A DNA stretch of 64,000 nt from Maribacter sp. 1_MG-2023. GTDB lineage: Bacteria; Bacteroidota; Bacteroidia; Flavobacteriales; Flavobacteriaceae. Numbering within the stretch: the stretch's first letter is position 1; each line of letters begins with the position of its first letter. Shown one piece after another: positions 1 to 7,513 of the stretch. The stretch covers positions 1 through 64,000 of the forward strand of contig NZ_JAUOPN010000017.1 of assembly GCF_030547005.1 (NCBI RefSeq), given 5' to 3'. A program made the position numbers and the translations under genes. The notes beneath the pieces are model-generated. The model did no database searches. It was given only the letters and a program-made list of their open reading frames with translations, and had not been told where the DNA came from.

Positions 1-125
1 GAATAGTAAAAGAGTACAATGGGCATCATCAAGAAATCATACCCATTAAAATAGTTACAACAAACATTCATCAATCAATAATTTATCAATCACTCGACTA
101 ATCACCGAATCTAAAAACGAATATC

Positions 126-239
126 ATGAGAAATTTTCAAAGAGTATTACCTATAACCTCAGTTAAGCATAATTTATTGAATGCTATAAAAGACAAGCAG
201 AGAAAACTATTATCTATTGAAAGACATTTAGCATTCTAA
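126..239 (+). CDS. possible 37-residue basic peptide
   Basis: A short ATG-to-TAA frame that would encode a basic 37-residue peptide (starts MRNFQRVLPI, ends IERHLAF) with no signal peptide or membrane segment. Its only support is position: a clean hairpin terminator follows nine bases after the stop, so something is probably transcribed here. I do not recognise it. It could equally be the 3' end of a non-coding transcript. Confidence 0.3.
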   Translation: MRNFQRVLPITSVKHNLLNAIKDKQRKLLSIERHLAF

Positions 240-247
240 TAGTAACA

Positions 248-279
248 GAGATATGAATTCATCACTCATATCTCTTTTT
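248..279 (+). terminator. intrinsic terminator
   Basis: Perfect 9-bp stem GAGATATGA / TCATATCTC with a 9-base loop, followed by TTTTT. It ends whatever transcript covers the small frame at 126-239 and insulates the GntR gene downstream. Confidence 0.7.
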
Positions 280-334
280 ACGTGCATATTTTTTTAGATG
301 ATACAGGCACTAAATTCTCTGTAATACGGTTATA

Positions 335-346
335 ATCGTATACGAT
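335..346. promoter_or_regulatory. candidate GntR operator palindrome
   Basis: The 12-bp perfect palindrome ATCGTATACGAT lies 17 bases before the GntR-family start codon. FadR/FCD-type GntR proteins bind short palindromes with a GT...AC core, and this site has that core (CGTATACG). A TATATTTG box (351-358), matching the Bacteroidota -7 element TAnnTTTG, follows directly, though no clear -33 element was found. Autoregulation is inferred. Confidence 0.5.
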
Positions 347-362
347 ATATTATATTTGATGT

Positions 363-992
363 ATGCTGGTTAAAATAAATTTAAGAGATCAAGTGCGCGA
401 TTACCTATTGTCAGAAATGATTACTGGTAATTTAAAAACAGGTAAGACCATCAACTTAGCTGCGCTTGCGCGTTATTTGAATGTTAGCGTAACTCCAATA
501 CGAGAGGCGTTAACACAATTGCAACAGGCACATATTATTAAGGCTATACCCAATAGAGGGTTCATAATCGCTGAACTTGATGTTGAAGAAGCGGAAGACT
601 TATATGAACTAGTAGCGAACTTAGAGGTGATGGCTATTGAAAATACGGAGTTTAGTCAAAAAGATATCGTTGATTTAAAGAATCAACAAGAGGTTTTTGA
701 AAATGCAACAAACGCTATCGATAGAATTCAGGCAGATTTAGAATTTCATAGATTATTGACTCAAGGATATAAAAACAAATTGGCGCTTAAAATTCTGCAT
801 GATTTAAAGACACGCATCTTCTTTTATGAGCGTGCCTTTACCAATGATGAAACTTTCTACAACAAATCTGACAATCAGCATGATTCTATTATTTCTGCAA
901 TAGCCGATGACAATGTACCAACAGCTTCCCTCCTATTAAAAATGAATTGGATGCTTATTTTAAATTACGCGCAAAAGAAACTTACTGAATAG
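363..992 (+). CDS. GntR-family regulator, FCD (FadR-like) subfamily
   Basis: A 209-residue transcription factor. Residues 5-68 are a winged helix typical of GntR (LAALARYLNVSVTPIREAL, then the wing NRGFIIAEL). Residues 75-200 are all-helical with the spacing of an FCD ligand-binding domain (D/E-rich first helix, a FHRLL segment, a later H in SDNQHDSI). FCD domains usually bind a carboxylate through a metal site, and these proteins control catabolic genes. The gene ends five bases before the convergent membrane-protein gene, so its target is not obvious from context. A 12-bp palindrome just upstream suggests autoregulation. The ATG at 363 gives a normal N-terminus. Confidence 0.9.
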   Translation: MLVKINLRDQVRDYLLSEMITGNLKTGKTINLAALARYLNVSVTPIREALTQLQQAHIIKAIPNRGFIIAELDVEEAEDLYELVANLEVMAIENTEFSQKDIVDLKNQQEVFENATNAIDRIQADLEFHRLLTQGYKNKLALKILHDLKTRIFFYERAFTNDETFYNKSDNQHDSIISAIADDNVPTASLLLKMNWMLILNYAQKKLTE

Positions 993-997
993 AGAAT

Positions 998-1597
998 TTA
1001 CTCTAATTCTTGTATCAACTCTTGGGCAGATTGGGTTACCTTAACGTAGCCTTTATATGCCCATCTACAAAAAAACACCATTACTATTAATGTTATAGTA
1101 AATACTACGTATTGCTCAGTTTTTAAGCTAGTTAAGAATACGTTCTTATTCGAAATAATTTTAGAAGTTACAGGTACTATAAATAAGAGGCCTACAAATC
1201 CAACGGCTATACCAACTTGTTGTAACCTTAAAAGTCTATTCTTTATCTTCAAGTAAAACTTTAAATTTTCTTTATAAGACCCGTTTAAAATATCTATGTT
1301 TTTTATCTTTTTTAAAGTTGTAAGTACCATTACAGGTAACACAATTAGAAATGAGAGGGTGAGCACTCCGCAAATTTGCAAATACCAAGTATCTAATTTG
1401 CCAAAGTTTAGCAGCACAAAGAATGCTATAGCAAAACAGACTACAGCACCTATAGTTTCATATTTCGTAATGGTTGTAAATTTATTTTGATATTTCTGCT
1501 TTGTCATATCTAATATTATTTGGTTTGTTAATTTTTTTTGATGATTTAGTTCATCACTCATTTGTGTCCATGCAGACTGTAGTTCTTCTAATTCCAT
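998..1597 (-). CDS. membrane protein in an ECF sigma operon, possible anti-sigma partner
   Basis: 199 residues. The first about 45 are hydrophilic and helical (MELEELQSAWTQMSDEL...). Four hydrophobic segments follow, near residues 47-65, 72-95, 122-145 and 160-178, with a cytoplasmic-looking charged tail. It starts six bases after the sigma-factor stop, so the two are surely one transcript. Small membrane proteins in this position often act as anti-sigma factors or stress sensors, but no ZAS or other known anti-sigma motif is visible, so that role is inference from position only. Confidence 0.75.
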   Translation of the reverse strand: MELEELQSAWTQMSDELNHQKKLTNQIILDMTKQKYQNKFTTITKYETIGAVVCFAIAFFVLLNFGKLDTWYLQICGVLTLSFLIVLPVMVLTTLKKIKNIDILNGSYKENLKFYLKIKNRLLRLQQVGIAVGFVGLLFIVPVTSKIISNKNVFLTSLKTEQYVVFTITLIVMVFFCRWAYKGYVKVTQSAQELIQELE

Positions 1598-1603
1598 GAT
1601 ATA

Positions 1604-2089
1604 TTACTTTGCCATGTTAGTTTTTAATTTCTTCTTTATTCGAGATATCTTCGTACCTACATTGCTATCGTTCAGCCCTGTAATTTGCGCTATTTCTTTA
1701 TAGCTTTTGCCTTCAAGTAAAAGAAAAATAAGACCTTTTTCTAAGGTGTTTAGATGTTTTAAATGTTGATATAGTAATCGTAATCGCTCGTCGTACGCAT
1801 CATCATTAGTATCTGATTGCTTTAAAAAAGCATCTGCAATGGGAACAGAATCTGGTCTTCTCTTTTTTTTCTTAATAAATGTGATTGAAGTATTCATTGC
1901 TACACGATACATCCAAGTTGTTATTTTTGAATCGTTGCGAAACGAGTCAAAATACTTCCAAAGTTGATAGACTATTTCTTGAAACAGGTCTTCTTGATCC
2001 TCTTTGTTTTCGGTGTAGATTGAAGTCACCTTATATAACAATGCCTGATGCTCTTGTATTAATTCAGTAAAAACTCCTTCTTTTCGCAT
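1604..2089 (-). CDS. ECF-type sigma-70 family RNA polymerase sigma factor
   Basis: 161 residues with only regions 2 and 4, as in ECF sigma factors. Region 2 (about 12-75) holds EDLFQEIVYQLWKYF and the -10-binding segment TTWMYRVAMNTSITFIKKKK. Region 4 (about 108-158) is a helix-turn-helix, LEGKSYKEIAQITGLNDSNV. It probably directs polymerase to a small stress regulon and is co-transcribed with the membrane protein downstream. Ending in a lysine-rich tail is usual. The N-terminus MRKEGVFTELIQEHQ fits the family start. Confidence 0.92.
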   Translation of the reverse strand: MRKEGVFTELIQEHQALLYKVTSIYTENKEDQEDLFQEIVYQLWKYFDSFRNDSKITTWMYRVAMNTSITFIKKKKRRPDSVPIADAFLKQSDTNDDAYDERLRLLYQHLKHLNTLEKGLIFLLLEGKSYKEIAQITGLNDSNVGTKISRIKKKLKTNMAK

Positions 2090-2116
2090 TTATAAAAACC
2101 TATTTACCTATTAGTA

Positions 2117-2141
2117 TAAGATTTATGTGGTTTGTCACACT
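2117..2141 (-). promoter_or_regulatory. candidate ECF-type promoter for the sigma operon
   Basis: Read on the minus strand, a TGTGACAAAC element lies about 45 bases before the sigma-factor ATG, followed by an AT-rich TTATAC-like box. TGTnAC-type -35 elements are common before autoregulated ECF genes in Bacteroidota. The match is by eye and the spacing is not tested. Confidence 0.3.
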
Positions 2142-2198
2142 TCAATGTAAATTCTTTTTTAAATTAGAGTAAAATAATCCTAACTCATACAACATGAG

Positions 2199-2381
2199 GT
2201 GTATATGTACGTTTTATTAAAAAAATATTCTGATATGCAGTTTTTAAATCCGGAAATAGAAGCATTGACAAAAAAAAAAAATACTCCAGCACTAGCTAAA
2301 AAGCAAGTATCATGTGGTATTTTTCAAGATGTTAAAGATATCCCCGTTAAAGCAGAAACGGTAGTACTTAAAAAAGTATAA
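2199..2381 (+). CDS. small hypothetical protein
   Basis: A possible 60-residue basic protein with a GTG start, or 58 residues from the in-frame ATG at 2205, which has an AGG five bases upstream. There is no signal peptide or membrane segment and one cysteine. It is divergent from the sigma operon and ends one base before the convergent amidohydrolase stop. A run of twelve A residues (2270-2281) lies inside the frame and codes for a KKK stretch; such a run is prone to slippage. I do not recognise a family. Confidence 0.4.
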   Translation: MYMYVLLKKYSDMQFLNPEIEALTKKKNTPALAKKQVSCGIFQDVKDIPVKAETVVLKKV

Positions 2382-2382
2382 T

Positions 2383-3474
2383 CTACTTTTCAAATAATGA
2401 TGTATCTAAACCAGGAATAAGGTTCAGGGCATTTTTATAGTATAATTTTCTTAACACATCGTCAGGTAGGTTCAAGCCGTACATTGACCAAAAGGCATGA
2501 TATTTCTTGTAGTATGGAAAATATTCATCGTTGCTTTCCAATACCCTAAAATATGTAGGAAACTCTTCTGGTTTCCAGCTATCCTTTCCAAATAATACTC
2601 TGTCTTGATATTTAATAAAGAATGCTCTAGCATTCTGAGGTTGTCTACCAAGATCTGCAATTACTGCAGATATACCCACATTCATATTTGGCATTTCATC
2701 TAATAGTTCCCCTAATTTATCAAGGTTATTAGCATGCCAACCCATGTGAGCATTTATGAATTTGGTATTCGGATGTTTTTTAAACACGTTATGTTGTTCT
2801 TGAATAATTTGCTCGAAAGGCGCAGGGTCTGTAGCTGTACGTTTTCTTCTAGGGTGTGTTTTTAATTCTAACCAACGTTCGTTATCTGAATCCATATCAT
2901 CCCAAAAGGATTTTGGATCCGCAGCATGAATTAATACCGGTACTCCCATTTCAGCACATTTAGCCCAAATAGGATCTAAACGAGGATCATCTATTGCCAA
3001 GCGATTACCATCTACATCTTTATTCCGCAATCCTAAACTTTTAAAAATCTTTAACCCCTTAGCTCCGTTCTTAATATCTTGCTCTAATTGGGCTGCAGCT
3101 TGTTGTCCCCATTCCATGTCTTTTGCTCCTTCAAAATCTACATTGGCAAAAACTACAAACCTGTTTGGGTAACTTTTATTAATATTATCAATTTTCTCCT
3201 TGAGACTTTCTCCAGACCTTCCACTCAAGTTCACCATTATGGCTTCGTTCATAGCATCCATATGAGAAATTAATCCGTTTAAAGCCTCGACCGACATATC
3301 TCGTTGATGGCTATGAACGTCTATAAAAGGGAATTTTGCTTTGGTGATTTCACCACCGGGCACCACCAAAGTAGATGTTGGATTATATTCTTCAAAACCC
3401 ATTTCTTGGGCTAGTAATGGCGAAGATAGTAAGGACGTTAGCACTATAAGAACTGTATATTTTAATTTGATCAT
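2383..3474 (-). CDS. secreted amidohydrolase (amidohydrolase_2-like TIM barrel)
   Basis: 363 residues. Residues 1-22 are a signal peptide ending LLAQ, so it acts in the periplasm or outside. The mature part is a metal-dependent TIM-barrel hydrolase: the first-strand motif DVHSHQ (H54, H56), then VLIHAADP, INAHMGW and FGKDSW carry the later His and Asp ligands. This amidohydrolase_2 branch covers decarboxylases and lactone or amide hydrolases, so the substrate cannot be read. It is the last gene of a three-gene operon, one base after the nucleotidyltransferase stop; the link with XdhC/MocA genes may mean oxidised heterocycles, but this is inference. Confidence 0.85.
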   Translation of the reverse strand: MIKLKYTVLIVLTSLLSSPLLAQEMGFEEYNPTSTLVVPGGEITKAKFPFIDVHSHQRDMSVEALNGLISHMDAMNEAIMVNLSGRSGESLKEKIDNINKSYPNRFVVFANVDFEGAKDMEWGQQAAAQLEQDIKNGAKGLKIFKSLGLRNKDVDGNRLAIDDPRLDPIWAKCAEMGVPVLIHAADPKSFWDDMDSDNERWLELKTHPRRKRTATDPAPFEQIIQEQHNVFKKHPNTKFINAHMGWHANNLDKLGELLDEMPNMNVGISAVIADLGRQPQNARAFFIKYQDRVLFGKDSWKPEEFPTYFRVLESNDEYFPYYKKYHAFWSMYGLNLPDDVLRKLYYKNALNLIPGLDTSLFEK

Positions 3475-3475
3475 G

Positions 3476-4102
3476 TTAGGTATTAAGTGTGTTATTGGTT
3501 CGGTTTAATAGATTCTGATACTCTAGGTTTGTGTCTATATCAATAATTTGATTTGCTGCATCTAATGAAATAATTACATTGCTTTTATCGTTTAAAATTT
3601 CTTTAGCACCGAAATCTCCTTTTAATGTACACAACTTTTCAAACAGCAATTTAGGAAACAATGCGGGTACACCTACTTTTTTATCATAGTTTGTTGCAAT
3701 GATTTTTAATGGATGCTTTATGAACTCTTCAATTAAGGAGTTTAGGTATTCAAAACTTAATAAAGGCTGGTCCGCAAGGCAAATTAAAACTCCGTCGAAG
3801 GTAGGTCTTTGCTTAAGTAACACTTTAACCCCTTGGGCAATACTATCACCCAATCCGTTTTCCCAATTTGAATTAACGATGACATCTATATCTTTTTCTT
3901 TTAAACCACACTGAGTAGTAATAAAATCAGCGTTTGAACCTAGTACGACATATATTGATGTTGCATTTGTATTTTGAATTGTTTTAATGGTTTCCATTAA
4001 GAAATTAGAATTTTTCCAAGGCATTAATTGCTTGATGCCATCCATTCTTCTAGAGGCGCCAGCTGCCATAATAAGCACTGCTATAGCTACATCTTTTTTC
4101 AA
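3476..4102 (-). CDS. MobA/MocA-like nucleotidyltransferase
   Basis: 208 residues of the NTP_transf_3 fold. The nucleotide-binding loop is MAAGASRRMDGIKQLMPW near residues 12-30, and CLADQP near 108-113 is the metal-binding region. It overlaps xdhC by four bases, so translation is coupled. MocA-type enzymes add CMP to molybdopterin to make the cofactor of xanthine-dehydrogenase-type enzymes, and pairing with XdhC supports that role rather than sugar-nucleotide synthesis. The molybdenum hydroxylase itself is not in the window. Confidence 0.8.
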   Translation of the reverse strand: MKKDVAIAVLIMAAGASRRMDGIKQLMPWKNSNFLMETIKTIQNTNATSIYVVLGSNADFITTQCGLKEKDIDVIVNSNWENGLGDSIAQGVKVLLKQRPTFDGVLICLADQPLLSFEYLNSLIEEFIKHPLKIIATNYDKKVGVPALFPKLLFEKLCTLKGDFGAKEILNDKSNVIISLDAANQIIDIDTNLEYQNLLNRTNNTLNT

Positions 4103-5106
4103 TGAATAGGTTTCAATTTGTCTTTCAACATTACGGGTTCCGTTTTTCGAATAACGGTTAAAATTTCTGCAAGAATTGATATTGCTATTTCTTGCGGAGT
4201 TTCTGCTCCAATATTCAATCCTGCTGGTCCGTGAATACCCTCTATAAAATCTAAGTCAATATCCAAATCATGTTCCAATAATTCAGACAGCAATTTCTCT
4301 CTGCGTTTTATTGGCCCTAATACTCCCAAATATGTAGGGCTACTATTCTTAAGCATCATTAAATACTTCAAATCTTTAACATAGCTATGCGTCATTAAAA
4401 GAATGGCTGTATTCTTATCTACGGTTTCAACTGGGAAGTCTTCGGGTTCACAGTCAAGCAACATATCAATACCAGGAAAATCTGAAATTGATTTATTTTC
4501 CTTTGGAGTCACAGCTACATTAACTTCCCAGCCCATGCTTAGTCCAAAATGTGCTAATTGAACAGTATCATGCTCACTACCAATTAATAAAAGTCGTTGA
4601 CAAGGTTGCATTGTTTGGCTAAAAACTAAAGCTTGTGATTGCGCTATGGTATATTTATTAAAAGTATAGGACTTAGAATTTAGCGCTATGAAGCTACCGT
4701 ATCCATCTAAAATGTCATATTCTTTTTGATATGATGTATGAAGCTCAAAAGGTTTTCGATTTTCAATGACTGAGTTGAAATCATTTATAAGCGCTTCGCT
4801 TGGTGAAAAAGATTCTAGTAATATATAAAGTAAACCTTCGCAACCCAATCTAAATCGACCATCATAGGTCATTAGTTTTGTTGCTCCATTCTCAAATACA
4901 GATTGTGCTTGAAACAAAACTTCTTTTTCAACACAGCCGCCACTAACTGCACCTATCATTACATCATCTTCACGAATAAGCATACGAACTCCAGGCTTGC
5001 GATATGATGATCCGTCTAAATCGACTACCGTTGCCAAAACACATTTTATGTTTGCAGATGTAGCAATGAAATACTCTTTAATAATTATCTTGAATTCGTG
5101 GGTCAT
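4099..5106 (-). CDS. XdhC/CoxI-family molybdenum cofactor insertion protein
   Basis: 335 residues. The N-terminal XdhC_CoxI domain has ATVVDLDGSSYRKPGVRMLI and GAVSGGCVEKEV (about 24-65). The C-terminal Rossmann-like domain (about 170-320) starts RLLLIGSEHDTVQLAHFG and ends in GPAGLNIGAETPQEIAISI. XdhC binds the sulfurated molybdenum cofactor and hands it to xanthine-dehydrogenase-like enzymes. It is first in the operon xdhC / mocA-like / amidohydrolase, whose promoter must lie in the 203-bp gap before the vWA lipoprotein gene. Confidence 0.9.
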   Translation of the reverse strand: MTHEFKIIIKEYFIATSANIKCVLATVVDLDGSSYRKPGVRMLIREDDVMIGAVSGGCVEKEVLFQAQSVFENGATKLMTYDGRFRLGCEGLLYILLESFSPSEALINDFNSVIENRKPFELHTSYQKEYDILDGYGSFIALNSKSYTFNKYTIAQSQALVFSQTMQPCQRLLLIGSEHDTVQLAHFGLSMGWEVNVAVTPKENKSISDFPGIDMLLDCEPEDFPVETVDKNTAILLMTHSYVKDLKYLMMLKNSSPTYLGVLGPIKRREKLLSELLEHDLDIDLDFIEGIHGPAGLNIGAETPQEIAISILAEILTVIRKTEPVMLKDKLKPIH

Positions 5107-5309
5107 TAATTACAGCTTTACTACTTCTAAGTTAGTAAAATTAAGGCTAATATTTTGAAAGTACATTTGACTTAAACCTAAAGAAATATAGGTCTTTTGA
5201 GAACTTTTAACATGGCACAGTTTCCACTTTAACAATCTTTAACATTTATTTTTTCAATCGCCATAATTTAAATAAACTTTGTCCGTTCTGCTAGTTGAAC
5301 CTATAATTA

Positions 5310-6407
5310 ATGAATATGAAAATTTTTTTTAAGAGTTTCAGTGTGTTATTTATTTTAACACTACTTGTTTCTTGTGGTAATGCAGATGATGATGTAAGCT
5401 TGAACCTAAATACAGGCGACGGATTAGGAAAAGGAACTGAAGTAGATGATTGTTTAGGACTCGAAGAGGGAGAACTAGTTTTATCCATACAGGAACAATA
5501 TACAACCCTACCCGGGAAAGTATCTGTATTTTTTAGAGTGTCGGATACAGGCGGTAACCCTGTACCTGGTTTAACAGCAGATCAATTTACAATTTATGAG
5601 CAAGGTAGAAACGATGATTGTTTCAACACCATTTCTACATCAGAGTCTTCTGCGCGTATATCGCCGAACTCACAAATTTTCTCAAATAACACCTTACTTG
5701 TATTAGATTTAAGTAATAGTGTATTGAGCAGCAGCTTAGAAGAACTAAAATTAGCATCAACAAGTTTTATAGAGGCAGTTATGCCTGCAACTGCATCAGA
5801 ATCAGTAAAAATGGCAATCTATTGGTTTGATGGTGAAGATGAGTTGCACTTATTAAATGAATTGACATCTTCAAGAGTTGAACTTACAGAAGCAGTTGAC
5901 GGAATTACAGATGATATCAGTAATGACCCTTCTACAGATTTGTACGGTGCAGTTATAAAGTCAACAGATATTGCATCTGATTTAATTGAAGTATCTACTG
6001 AGGGTGGTAAAATTGGTGCAGCATCAGTAGTTATATTTACAGATGGTACGGATCAAGCTTCTCGTTATACAGAAGAAGCAGCGTTGAAAAAAGTAGATGA
6101 AGCGAATGCTAACATATCATTCTTTAGTATTGGTCTTGGAGCAGAAATCGATACTGAAGTTTTGACCGCTGTAGGTAAAACAGCAAGTGTTTTTGCTACT
6201 AACAAAGACGAATTGGAAAACACATTTAGAGACATTTCTGAAAAGGTTTCTGAAAGAGCAAATAGCTTTTACTTATTTGAGTACTGTAGCCCTAAAAGAG
6301 ATGGTAGTGGTGAAAACAATTTAGCTATTGAAATTAATACCGGTTCTAGACAAGGAGCAGTACAAACCAAGTTTAGCGCAAACGGATTTACAGGGGGTTG
6401 CGAATAA
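5310..6407 (+). CDS. von Willebrand factor A domain lipoprotein
   Basis: 365 residues. The lipobox is LLVSC, with the lipidated cysteine near residue 22 followed by an acidic NADDD stretch, so it is an envelope lipoprotein. After a short beta-rich domain (about 55-105), a vWA domain runs from about 125 to 325: the MIDAS motif is VLDLSNSVLSSS (DxSxS), the second metal residue sits in DPSTDLYGA, and VVIFTDGTDQAS gives the third. The C-terminus has a separate cysteine-containing tail (EYCSPKRDGSG...GGCE). vWA domains bind metal and protein partners, so an adhesion or complex-assembly role is likely, but the ligand is unknown. A clear terminator follows. Confidence 0.88.
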   Translation: MNMKIFFKSFSVLFILTLLVSCGNADDDVSLNLNTGDGLGKGTEVDDCLGLEEGELVLSIQEQYTTLPGKVSVFFRVSDTGGNPVPGLTADQFTIYEQGRNDDCFNTISTSESSARISPNSQIFSNNTLLVLDLSNSVLSSSLEELKLASTSFIEAVMPATASESVKMAIYWFDGEDELHLLNELTSSRVELTEAVDGITDDISNDPSTDLYGAVIKSTDIASDLIEVSTEGGKIGAASVVIFTDGTDQASRYTEEAALKKVDEANANISFFSIGLGAEIDTEVLTAVGKTASVFATNKDELENTFRDISEKVSERANSFYLFEYCSPKRDGSGENNLAIEINTGSRQGAVQTKFSANGFTGGCE

Positions 6408-6430
6408 GTAATTCTCAGACGAAAAATAAG

Positions 6431-6458
6431 AAGAAGCATGAAAATGCTTCTTTTTTTT
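6431..6458 (+). terminator. intrinsic terminator after the vWA gene
   Basis: Perfect 9-bp stem AAGAAGCAT / ATGCTTCTT with a GAAA tetraloop, then a run of T residues. It lies 24 bases after the vWA gene stop. Confidence 0.9.
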
Positions 6459-6611
6459 GCTCTAATATGAAATAAACAACGTGTTGATAATCATCTCTTT
6501 GCACTAGTTATTTACAGGGCGAAGCTCTTTCATATTAACATTTAAACATCCGTTTATCGATTTGTGCCGTATATAAAACCGATTAGACTAATATTAATTA
6601 AAAAGAACAAA

Positions 6612-7442
6612 ATGAAAAGATTATCCTTGGTTACTATAGTATCGGTAGCACTTTTAACTTCATGTGTTTCTAAAAAGAAATATGTTGCTTTAGAAGATAA
6701 CCTATCTCAAACACAGAGTACGTTACAAAAGACTCAAGTTGAGAAAGAAGAGTTACAAGCTCAAATGACAAAAATTGAAGCTCGTGTAGATGAGTACAAT
6801 TCAAAAATCAACTCATTGAAAGATATGAACGATAGCCAGTTCACTAGCGTTGATGATGTTGCTGTTATGAGTAACAATACAAAAGCTAAGATGAGAAATA
6901 CATTGAAAAATGTTGATCCTGCAAAATTAGCTGGTGCACAAACATTACAAGATTCAATGAACTTGGCTGTTTCTTACAAATTGAAGCAATCAATTTCTGA
7001 AGAAGGTGAAGATATCGATGTTAGCATTGATAAGACTGTAGTAATGATCAATATCTCTGATGAGTTATTATTCAACACAGCTAGTTATAACGTGAGCAGC
7101 AAAGCAAACAAGATTTTACAAAAATTGGCAGACGTAATCAAGTCAGAACCAAGTATGGAAGTTATGGTTGAAGGTCATACAGATTCTAGAACAATCAACA
7201 CTCCGATGGTTTCTGATAACTGGGATTTAAGTGTAAAACGTGCGACTTCAATTGTACGTAAATTACAGAAAGAATACGATGTTGATCCTTCTCAATTAAT
7301 CGCTTCTGGTAGAAGTAGCTACTTGCCTTTAGTTGAAAATGACACCAAGGAAAACATGGCTATGAATAGAAGAACAAAAATCATCATCTTACCTAACTTA
7401 GATAAATTCTTTGCACTTTTAGATGCAGACGATAATATGTAA
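6612..7442 (+). CDS. OmpA-family outer-membrane lipoprotein
   Basis: 276 residues from the ATG at 6612. The in-frame upstream extension to 6564 would put 16 residues ahead of a perfect signal peptide, so it is rejected. The lipobox is LLTSC. Residues about 25-75 form a coiled coil (SQTQSTLQKTQVEKEELQ). Residues about 150-265 are an OmpA C-terminal peptidoglycan-binding domain: LFNTASYNVSSKA, VEGHTDSR, and NWDLSVKRATSIV with the Asp and Arg that grip diaminopimelate. It should anchor the outer membrane to the cell wall. It is monocistronic, with its own terminator. Confidence 0.93.
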   Translation: MKRLSLVTIVSVALLTSCVSKKKYVALEDNLSQTQSTLQKTQVEKEELQAQMTKIEARVDEYNSKINSLKDMNDSQFTSVDDVAVMSNNTKAKMRNTLKNVDPAKLAGAQTLQDSMNLAVSYKLKQSISEEGEDIDVSIDKTVVMINISDELLFNTASYNVSSKANKILQKLADVIKSEPSMEVMVEGHTDSRTINTPMVSDNWDLSVKRATSIVRKLQKEYDVDPSQLIASGRSSYLPLVENDTKENMAMNRRTKIIILPNLDKFFALLDADDNM

Positions 7443-7464
7443 GAACTACGGTAGTATAAAAATA

Positions 7465-7494
7465 AAAAGGGAAGCAAATGCTTCCCTTTTTTTA
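7465..7494. terminator. bidirectional intrinsic terminator
   Basis: Stem AAAAAGGGAAGC / GCTTCCCTTTTT with an AAAT loop. The T run on the plus strand ends the OmpA-like gene; the A run on the other side would serve the convergent carboxypeptidase gene. Confidence 0.92.
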
Positions 7495-7513
7495 TGCTTA
7501 AAAATTAAATTAG

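Noticed and set aside
2117-2141. CRP-type site sharing GTTTGTCACACT with 39537-39548
   Set aside because: The half-sites are spaced two bases too close (TGTG-N6-CACA) and the location suits an ECF promoter better.
6564-6611. Upstream start of the OmpA-type gene
   Set aside because: It would bury a perfect lipoprotein signal peptide behind 16 extra residues.
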